From SIG607 sp045537575 (lineage in GTDB: Bacteria > Bacillota > Clostridia > Oscillospirales > Acutalibacteraceae): a stretch of DNA of 11,266 nt. How positions within the stretch are numbered: position 1 is the stretch's first letter; each line of letters starts with the position of its first letter. The stretch spans positions 1-11,266 of the forward strand of contig JAZSPU010000049.1 in the NCBI GenBank assembly GCA_045537575.1, in the 5' to 3' direction. This document shows positions 1 to 5,018 of the stretch, piece after piece. Position numbers and translations under genes: made by a program. The notes under the pieces are model-generated. The model was not told the origin of the DNA. It saw only the letters and a list, made by a program, of their open reading frames with translations, and searched no databases.

Positions 1-2
1 AT

Positions 3-278
3 CAAATGTTGGATCGTTTCAACAGAGGAGAGTGTCCTACTTTTAAAGAAGCGGCAACATTGATTAGTATGACAATTCATTTTGTAGAAGAACTTGACAG
101 CATTCTACTACGGGATATAGATCAATATAGATTTCTCGAAACCAGTCTATTTTATCTGCTAAAATCCGAAAAGAATACAAGCGTATTTAGCTTTAGAAAT
201 ACCACACCAGAAAAAAGAAAGAAGAAATTTAAGCAATTGTTTGTTTCGGCGGGGATTTCTGAAGACTTCTATAATTAA
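3..278 (+). CDS. Hypothetical protein, 5' end outside window, ends at an in-frame TAA
   Basis: The frame is already open at the left edge, and the first ATG (6-8) has no room for a ribosome binding site, so the true start is probably upstream and this is a partial gene. About 90 residues are visible: mixed helical sequence with an acidic stretch near VEELDSILLRDIDQY and a basic patch PEKRKKKFKQ near the end. No signal peptide or membrane segment is seen and I do not recognise the family. The frame stops at TAA 276-278 but remains coding-like for another 41 codons to 404, so the gene may be broken by a nonsense mutation. The next gene begins 28 bases after 404, which suggests one transcription unit with the HEPN-like gene. 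Function unknown. Confidence 0.55.
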   Translation, partial: QMLDRFNRGECPTFKEAATLISMTIHFVEELDSILLRDIDQYRFLETSLFYLLKSEKNTSVFSFRNTTPEKRKKKFKQLFVSAGISEDFYN

Positions 279-404
279 GATGACGAAATATTTCTTGATG
301 AGATTGTTAACCTAAGGGAAGATGAGTTTATAAATAAATTCATTGAGAAGCGTAAAGAGGAAGAGAAGAAGGCAAAGGAAGCAAAGGAAGCCAAGGAAGA
401 GTAA
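279..404 (+). pseudogene. In-frame continuation of the first gene beyond its stop codon
   Basis: Directly after TAA 276-278, in the same frame, 41 sense codons run to a second TAA at 402-404. They read as an acidic start (DDEIFLDEIVNLREDEF) followed by a charged Lys/Glu-rich tail, typical of a helical or coiled-coil C-terminus. Sequence of this quality just after a stop is best explained as the original C-terminus of the upstream protein, cut off by a single-base change (AAA, CAA or GAA to TAA) or a sequencing error. Readthrough cannot be excluded. TAA ends other genes here normally, so a changed genetic code is unlikely. Confidence 0.55.
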
Positions 405-420
405 GCCTTTTTGTTTATGT

Positions 421-427
421 GGGGGAG
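421..427 (+). promoter_or_regulatory. Ribosome binding site fixing the start of the HEPN-like gene
   Basis: GGGGGAG lies 5 bases before GTG 433 and 8 bases before TTG 436. The upstream ATG at 343 has no such site and would add an Arg/Lys-rich leader read out of frame from the Lys/Glu tail of the previous gene. The GTG at 433 (or the adjacent TTG) is therefore preferred. Confidence 0.6.
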
Positions 428-432
428 TAATT

Positions 433-1446
433 GTGTTGAATCCTGTTCAAAAGGCAGCTTATGAATTAATACAAGCTGATGCTCGGTTTCTTTACACCTT
501 GACTGTCATTCAAAGAAATGCAAATAATATCAGCAGCAACTATATTATGATGAGCCAACCTTATATTGGGTTGTTTACAGACGGAGCAGAACAATGGTGC
601 CAAAAGCTTGGATTAGGCGCTCCACAATTTACTGATACAGAGAAAACATACTACACAGCTTTGCGCCAAGGTCACAAGCTTTATGAAATGCCATATTCAG
701 AATACTTGTCGGCTTTGATGACAAAATTTAAGGCAAGCGATGACTACTTTTATAAGATCCGTAGCCTTCGTGAAAAGCTATTTGGCTATTACAACGTGGG
801 TACTGATCTGTGTAATGGTCATTTCTGTGGAAACACGATTTTATGCGCTTTGTATACTCCGGTAGATACTTTGAATGACAAGGAAATCGGTCCTTGGATT
901 CGAGATATTAGCGTGGTGTCGGGAAAGCTTGCAAGCTTTTTTGATTGCCAGAACTTCTTACCATATAATTACGATGATAATATTTTGGTAAAATACGAGG
1001 ATTATCATTTTTACAAGAATTGTCCCCTAAAAACCAAAACGGATCTTAGCTTTTTGCTATTTTCGATTCTGTGCAGTGTCAATTATGCTATCGAGTTTAT
1101 AGATCAATACTTTATCGAGGAGATTCCGCAGAAGTTCAAGTTTGCATATCTTCAGTATTACTACCTTTGCGATTTTATCAAAGAATTAAACGCTGCAAAC
1201 GGAACAACCTTTTACATCAATGATTCTATGAAGGATAGGTCCTTTAGGAATTGTCTTGCGCATTATGGCTTAGGACAGTATCTTTCTGAAAGTGATTTGA
1301 TTGATGATGACGTATTAAAAGGTTTGACAAACAAAGCATTTAATATGAATTACTCGGATACAAAAAACAAGTTGTACTTTTACCTTACTGAGTTGACCAA
1401 TCAGATTGAGGCAGAAATCTTTTCTCAAACTATTGAAAACAGATGA
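433..1446 (+). CDS. Uncharacterised protein with HEPN-like RX4H motif
   Basis: With the GTG start this is 337 residues, cytoplasmic, with no signal peptide or clear membrane segment. The sequence is rich in Tyr, Phe and Asn and largely helical. Near the C-terminus FRNCLAHYG places R272-N273 and H277 in the RX4-6H arrangement that is the catalytic signature of HEPN nucleases, found in many toxins and phage-defence proteins. It follows a long helical stretch (about 205-255) and is followed by a further helix (about 310-335), which suits the four-helix HEPN fold. The first 200 residues match nothing I recognise. It sits 28 bases after the frame ending at 404, so the two may form a pair, and a small RNA gene starts from inside its 3' end. 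RNase or toxin activity is inference from one motif; a structural or regulatory protein is possible. Confidence 0.6.
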   Translation: MLNPVQKAAYELIQADARFLYTLTVIQRNANNISSNYIMMSQPYIGLFTDGAEQWCQKLGLGAPQFTDTEKTYYTALRQGHKLYEMPYSEYLSALMTKFKASDDYFYKIRSLREKLFGYYNVGTDLCNGHFCGNTILCALYTPVDTLNDKEIGPWIRDISVVSGKLASFFDCQNFLPYNYDDNILVKYEDYHFYKNCPLKTKTDLSFLLFSILCSVNYAIEFIDQYFIEEIPQKFKFAYLQYYYLCDFIKELNAANGTTFYINDSMKDRSFRNCLAHYGLGQYLSESDLIDDDVLKGLTNKAFNMNYSDTKNKLYFYLTELTNQIEAEIFSQTIENR

Positions 1447-1460
1447 ATTTTTGTTATAAT
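1433..1460 (+). promoter_or_regulatory. Sigma-A type promoter of the candidate small RNA
   Basis: TTGAAA (1433-1438), a 16-base spacer and perfect TATAAT (1455-1460) overlap the last codons of the HEPN-like gene. Transcription would start near 1467. No start codon with a ribosome binding site follows before the terminator at 1685-1722, so this promoter appears to serve a non-coding RNA. Confidence 0.65.
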
Positions 1461-1466
1461 AGTAAT

Positions 1467-1722
1467 AGTCGCTGACAACACAGTGACAACAAAAATCTTG
1501 ACAGTCCGTATTTTACGGATAATCTGAACACTCCCGATAATATGAGTAAAAATACCCATACAAAATTGTTTAAGTTACAGTTTTCGGGAGCGAGTGGGAG
1601 TAATACCAAATGTTCGAGGACAACTTTGTGTATCCCAAAAAGAACACAAAAGTCTATCCTCGCCCATCCTTTTTGAAAACAAGAAATGCCTTTTCGCGTT
1701 TAGCGGAAGGGCATTATTTTTC
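1467..1722 (+). ncRNA. Candidate structured small RNA, about 255 nt, family not recognised
   Basis: A strong promoter, no plausible ORF, several stable hairpins and a strong terminator define an independent RNA gene. Helices read by eye are: 1505-1510 with 1514-1519 (6 bp); 1531-1536 with 1585-1590 (CTCCCG/CGGGAG); nested inside, 1562-1569 with 1577-1584 (8 bp with one G-U), and possibly 1542-1547 with 1554-1559; 1615-1620 with 1657-1662, extended by 1623-1631 with 1644-1653 (one bulge). The loop of the last hairpin holds TCCCA (1633-1637), which can pair with TGGGA (1595-1599) as a pseudoknot. It does not resemble tmRNA, RNase P RNA, SRP RNA or a T-box by their known core motifs. A role with the upstream HEPN-like protein, as a long leader, or as a free regulatory RNA are all possible. 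The ends are estimates. Confidence 0.6.
1685..1722 (+). terminator. Rho-independent terminator of the small RNA
   Basis: A 12-bp stem, ATGCCTTTTCGC (1686-1697) with GCGGAAGGGCAT (1703-1714), contains two G-U pairs, closes a GTTTA loop, and is followed by TATTTTTC. It isolates this RNA from the glycosidase gene, which has its own promoter at 1778-1806. Confidence 0.85.
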
Positions 1723-1777
1723 TACAATTTATGGAGTTTGGGTAGAGGATAGGTTGGTTATTCTATGTATTGGGGAG

Positions 1778-1806
1778 TTGCTTATTTAAACTTTTTTCGG
1801 TATAAT
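1778..1806 (+). promoter_or_regulatory. Promoter of the GH42-like glycosidase gene
   Basis: TTGCTT (1778-1783), a 17-base spacer and perfect TATAAT (1801-1806) predict a start near 1813, giving a short leader. The ribosome binding site is GGGTGG (1828-1833), 5 bases before the ATG at 1839. No operator or catabolite-response element was seen. Confidence 0.7.
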
Positions 1807-1838
1807 TATAGTATAAATTAAAAGAACGGGTGGTTTAA

Positions 1839-3614
1839 ATGGCTAAAAGTTGCGTTAAAAAAATAAACGGCACCGTAAAACTTCTCATAAATGATAAAGT
1901 TGTTCCTTCCTGCGCATACACGACGTATTTTCACGAGCGAAATCGTTATGAGCAGTTTACAAAGGCGGGATATCAGCTTTATTCGGTTACTTTTGCTTTT
2001 GCTTCTCGTTCTATAAATACCTTTACAGGCTTCACGCCCTATGAAGAAGGCATATTTGACAAGGAAGGTGAACCCGATTTCTCTATTGTTGATGAAGCTG
2101 TTGCTAAGGTTCTGCGTGTCAATCCCAACGCCTATATATTCCCTCGAGTATATGTGACCATGCCGGAGTGGTGGTGTGAGCAGAATCCTGACGAAATCAT
2201 CATTGCTCCCTGCGGAGAAAAGCGTGAAATGCTCTTCTCCGATGCCTTTAGAGCACAGGGCGATAAAATGCTTAAGGCTCTTATAAATCACGTAAAAAAC
2301 CAACCTTATGCAGAAAATATTATCGGTTACCATCTCGGTGGCGGTTGTACTGAAGAATGGTTTCACTCCGGTGTCGATGGTGGAATTTGCGAGAATGCAA
2401 AGAAATATTTTTTCCGTTTTCTTGATGAAAAATATCCCGATGAAGACCTTCCTCGCGAGCTTCCCGATTTGGATAACATAAAGGTTAAGGGTGAAATTCA
2501 AAATAAGCTTCTCATACGCTATTTGGAGTTTAGCAATACTGCTGTAGCCGACAGCATAGTTCATTTTGCAAAAACGGTCAAGGAAGCTACGAATTTTGAG
2601 CAGACCGTTGGTACCTTCTATGGATATATCAACGAGGTTTGCAATCCTCTTCGCGGAAACGTTGCACTCCACCATATAATAGATTGTCCCTATATTGATT
2701 TCTTCTGCTCCCCTAATTCCTATGTAAAGAATCGTTCTCTCGGAATGGATTGGGGCGATATAATGCCATCTGCCTCGATTCAGGAGCATAATAAGATATA
2801 TTTTTCGGAGTGTGACATCCGCACTTCATTATCTGACTTCATAAATAATTGCCGCCCCGGCGCAGACAAGAATAACAGCTACTACGGTGACGTTTGGCTT
2901 GGGCCAAAAACTATTGAAGGCTCTGTTGCCGCAATGCGTAAAGCGTATTCCCATCAGATAACCCGAGGAAACAGCCTTTGGTGGTTTGATATGTGGGGCG
3001 GTTGGTATGATAATCCCCGATATATGCTTGAAGCAAAGCGCTGCAAAAAGCTATTTGAAAAGCATAACTACACACAGTATAGCTATAAATCGGAAATTGC
3101 TGTTTTTATTGACGGAAAACACTATCAATATAACGGAATGTCCCATCAGTCCTTTTGGGCGCAAAACAGTATAAGAAACAGCCTTGGTAACAGCGGACTT
3201 TCCTATGACCTCTATCTGCTTGATGACTTTAAGGCTTGTTATAAAGACTATAAAGCAATTATTTTCCCCGCTGCTATATCCCCGACAGAGCTTATAGAAG
3301 CCAAAAAGATGTGTAAGGAAGCAGGAATACCAATGCTTTGCGGCAGTATGGAGAAATGGACATTCACCCCTGCCGAGCTTCGTGATTTTGCTAAATTGGC
3401 GGGTGTTCACATTTTCTGCGATTCGGATGACGTAATTTGCTACGGTAACAGCTTATTATCAATTCATACCGCTTCAGCGGGAGAAAAGAAGATAAAGCTC
3501 CCCAAAACTGCAACTATCAAGAATATTTGCTCAAACAAAGCGCCCTTTACAGCAGATGAAATAACCGTAAAAATGAGAAAGCACCAAACCCTTATTTTTA
3601 CCTTGAAAGATTAA
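1839..3614 (+). CDS. Clan GH-A glycoside hydrolase, GH42-like beta-galactosidase relative
   Basis: A 591-residue cytoplasmic protein with no signal peptide. Residues about 15-400 have the character of a TIM barrel: an early Y-T-T-Y-F-H strand, PEWWCEQNP near 109-117, an acid/base candidate in GGCTEEW (E172 or E173 at the end of strand 4), and a nucleophile candidate in YFSECDIRTS (E324 at strand 7). The Trp-rich LWWFDMWGGWYDNPRYM (380-396) resembles the strand-8 region of GH42 and related families. Residues about 415-525 look like the Rossmann-like (trimerisation) domain of GH42 enzymes, and about 530-591 a small beta domain. The likely reaction is retaining hydrolysis of a terminal sugar, possibly beta-galactoside, from imported oligosaccharides. 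The assignment to GH42 proper is doubtful; a neighbouring or unclassified GH-A family fits as well. It is transcribed alone from its own promoter. Confidence 0.72.
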   Translation: MAKSCVKKINGTVKLLINDKVVPSCAYTTYFHERNRYEQFTKAGYQLYSVTFAFASRSINTFTGFTPYEEGIFDKEGEPDFSIVDEAVAKVLRVNPNAYIFPRVYVTMPEWWCEQNPDEIIIAPCGEKREMLFSDAFRAQGDKMLKALINHVKNQPYAENIIGYHLGGGCTEEWFHSGVDGGICENAKKYFFRFLDEKYPDEDLPRELPDLDNIKVKGEIQNKLLIRYLEFSNTAVADSIVHFAKTVKEATNFEQTVGTFYGYINEVCNPLRGNVALHHIIDCPYIDFFCSPNSYVKNRSLGMDWGDIMPSASIQEHNKIYFSECDIRTSLSDFINNCRPGADKNNSYYGDVWLGPKTIEGSVAAMRKAYSHQITRGNSLWWFDMWGGWYDNPRYMLEAKRCKKLFEKHNYTQYSYKSEIAVFIDGKHYQYNGMSHQSFWAQNSIRNSLGNSGLSYDLYLLDDFKACYKDYKAIIFPAAISPTELIEAKKMCKEAGIPMLCGSMEKWTFTPAELRDFAKLAGVHIFCDSDDVICYGNSLLSIHTASAGEKKIKLPKTATIKNICSNKAPFTADEITVKMRKHQTLIFTLKD

Positions 3615-3644
3615 ATATTTGCATTAAGTAAACCTACTTAGCAT

Positions 3645-3689
3645 AAAGAACGGCTTGGAAAAACTTCTTCCAAGCCGTTCTTTAGTTTT
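3645..3689. terminator. Bidirectional terminator between convergent genes
   Basis: A perfect 16-bp stem (3645-3660 with 3668-3683) closes the 7-base loop AAACTTC. On the plus strand it ends in TTTAGTTTT. The same stem works on the minus strand, although the T-run there is short. It serves the glycosidase (+) and the radical SAM gene (-), whose stop codon lies at 3688-3690. Confidence 0.85.
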
Positions 3690-4515
3690 AATTAAAGCGC
3701 TGTGCATAGGCGCATCTTCTACAAAGGTCTTCAACACCTTTTCTTTCATCAAAACCTTTAACTATTGTCTTAGCTCTGGTACTGCTTAATATATCCTCGA
3801 TATTTTCTTCAAAAATATTGCCAAGGTTTATAGTTCCCTCGCTATCCAGACAGCAGGGAACAACGGTGCCGTTTGAAAGAATACCGAAATGATCGCGAAG
3901 TCCGTAGCAAAATACCCTTTCTCCCTGTATATCCGCATCCTTATCGGGCCAACCGAAGCGTTCGCCATACTCTAAAAACAGTTTATCGCGAATACGAAGT
4001 CCTTTTGTATTGGGCGTCCATTCTCCGCTTATCTCCTGCTTTAAAATTCCTATCGCCTCGTTATTTTTACCATTGTCACAGCCATTGTTCCAAAGTCTGA
4101 GGACAACAATTATGCCTTGAGCATTGGCGGATTTTGAAAAGGCTGCAACTTCACTTAAATATTTTTTGTGCTTTTTTTTGTCATCCCCCTCGAAGCTATG
4201 AAGGGAAATGCTTACTTTATGCACCTTTTGATTTATTAAAATATGTCCTTTTTCTTTTAATAAGGTTCCGTTGGTGGTGATAATTGATTTAAAGCCTAAA
4301 CTTGTTGCAAGTTTAATAAATGCCTCTAATTCGGGATGGATTAAGGGCTCACCTAAAAGATGGTAATAAAGGTAATTGGTGTGAGGCTTTATCTTTTGCA
4401 AAATAGTTTCAAATTCGCTTAAATTCATCATTTTAGGCGTTCTTTTGGTGCCGTGGCAAAAGGAACAGTTCATATTACAGGTGTTTGTTATTTCAACATA
4501 TACTTTTGAATACAT
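3688..4515 (-). CDS. Radical SAM protein with SPASM domain
   Basis: 275 residues, shorter than most SPASM enzymes (usually about 350-450). The N-terminus has the canonical CNMNCSFC motif (C13, C17, C20), which binds the SAM-cleaving 4Fe-4S cluster, followed by GEP (55-57) and TTNG (80-83) as in MoaA-like radical SAM barrels. The C-terminal SPASM-type region supplies C203, C221/C222, C265 and C268, enough for one auxiliary cluster, with the usual SNGTVVPCC and LGNIFEENIEDI sequence. The family modifies peptides or proteins or acts on small molecules, but no precursor peptide, transporter or partner enzyme is near, so the substrate is unknown. An anaerobic cytoplasmic enzyme is implied. The start is supported by AAGGAG (minus strand, 4525-4530), 9 bases before the ATG. 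It is divergent from the BlaI operon and appears monocistronic. Confidence 0.85.
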   Translation of the reverse strand: MYSKVYVEITNTCNMNCSFCHGTKRTPKMMNLSEFETILQKIKPHTNYLYYHLLGEPLIHPELEAFIKLATSLGFKSIITTNGTLLKEKGHILINQKVHKVSISLHSFEGDDKKKHKKYLSEVAAFSKSANAQGIIVVLRLWNNGCDNGKNNEAIGILKQEISGEWTPNTKGLRIRDKLFLEYGERFGWPDKDADIQGERVFCYGLRDHFGILSNGTVVPCCLDSEGTINLGNIFEENIEDILSSTRAKTIVKGFDERKGVEDLCRRCAYAQRFN

Positions 4516-4581
4516 ATATTACCACTCCTTACTTTTTTTATATTGTATCATACTTTTTTGAAAAAGTCTTTAAATATTTTG

Positions 4582-4610
4582 TTGACAAATTCGCTCTAAT
4601 GTGTTAGAGT
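4582..4610 (+). promoter_or_regulatory. Promoter of the BlaI-M56 operon
   Basis: Perfect TTGACA (4582-4587), a 17-base spacer and TAGAGT (4605-4610) as a -10 box. The -10 lies inside the first operator palindrome, so a bound repressor would block RNA polymerase directly. The predicted start near 4617 precedes the second operator. Confidence 0.75.
4594..4609. promoter_or_regulatory. BlaI-type operator 1
   Basis: CTCTAATGTGTTAGAG is an inverted repeat of CTCTAA/TTAGAG with a 4-base centre, overlapping the -10 box. It is almost identical to a second site 26 bases downstream. BlaI/MecI repressors bind such dyads as dimers, so autoregulation by the adjacent BlaI is the natural reading. Confidence 0.8.
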
Positions 4611-4619
4611 GAAGATGAG

Positions 4620-4635
4620 CTCTAACGCATTAGAG
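4620..4635. promoter_or_regulatory. BlaI-type operator 2
   Basis: CTCTAACGCATTAGAG has the same half-sites as operator 1 and a different 4-base centre. It covers the early transcribed region and ends just before the ribosome binding site of the repressor gene. The 26-base start-to-start spacing would place two dimers about 2.5 helical turns apart. Confidence 0.8.
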
Positions 4636-4649
4636 AAAGGGGATGCAGT

Positions 4650-5018
4650 ATGAATATACCTAAGATTTTTGAAAGCGAATACCGTTTTTGTCTTATTTTG
4701 TGGGAATACGAGCCGATAAAAAGCAGTGAACTTGTTAAATTGTGCAAGGAACAGCTGGGTTGGAAGCCCACTACAACATACACAGTAATAAAGCGCCTTT
4801 CAGAGCGCGGGGTTTTAAAAAATGAAAAGACTGTGGTTACCTCGATTATCAGCAAGGATGAAGTACAGGCGGCGGAGATTAATGAAATGGTGGAGAAGAC
4901 CTTTGAAGGCTCACTTCCTGCCTTTATAGCTGCATTTGCAAAACAACAAAAACTTTCCGATGCTTCCGTTGGTGCAATTCAAGAGATGATTGACCGTTTT
5001 AGGAAAGGGGAATCCTGA
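4650..5018 (+). CDS. blaI: BlaI/MecI/CopY-family transcriptional repressor
   Basis: 122 residues, the normal size for the family. Residues 1-75 form a winged helix, with the recognition region around LGWKPTTTYTVIKRLSERGVL (36-56) and the wing around 60-70. The rest is the helical dimerisation part, with SLPAFIAAF followed by a terminal helix (about 102-120). The repressor would bind the two dyads upstream and shut its own operon until cleaved or released through the membrane protease encoded next. AAAGGGGA (4636-4643), 6 bases before the ATG, fixes the start. The stop TGA overlaps the ATG of the M56 gene by one base (TGATG), implying coupled translation. The blaI name reflects family only; a link to beta-lactams is not shown here. 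Confidence 0.9.
   Translation: MNIPKIFESEYRFCLILWEYEPIKSSELVKLCKEQLGWKPTTTYTVIKRLSERGVLKNEKTVVTSIISKDEVQAAEINEMVEKTFEGSLPAFIAAFAKQQKLSDASVGAIQEMIDRFRKGES

Noticed and set aside
343..432. ATG 343 as start of the HEPN-like gene
   Set aside because: It would add an Arg/Lys-rich leader read out of frame from the Lys/Glu tail of the previous frame and has no ribosome binding site. GTG 433 has a good one.
1498..1503. TTGACA as a second -35 box inside the small RNA
   Set aside because: No -10-like hexamer lies 16-18 bases downstream.
1467..1838. T-box or metabolite riboswitch controlling the glycosidase
   Set aside because: No T-box core sequence or known riboswitch motif was seen, and the glycosidase has its own good promoter after the terminator.
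1818..2789. 323-codon open frame on the minus strand
   Set aside because: It is antisense to the glycosidase gene, has no plausible ribosome binding site or domain, and the plus-strand protein is clearly real.
4542..4547. TACAAT (minus strand) as the -10 box of the radical SAM gene
   Set aside because: The position is plausible, but no acceptable -35 box was found at normal spacing, so it is not listed as a promoter.
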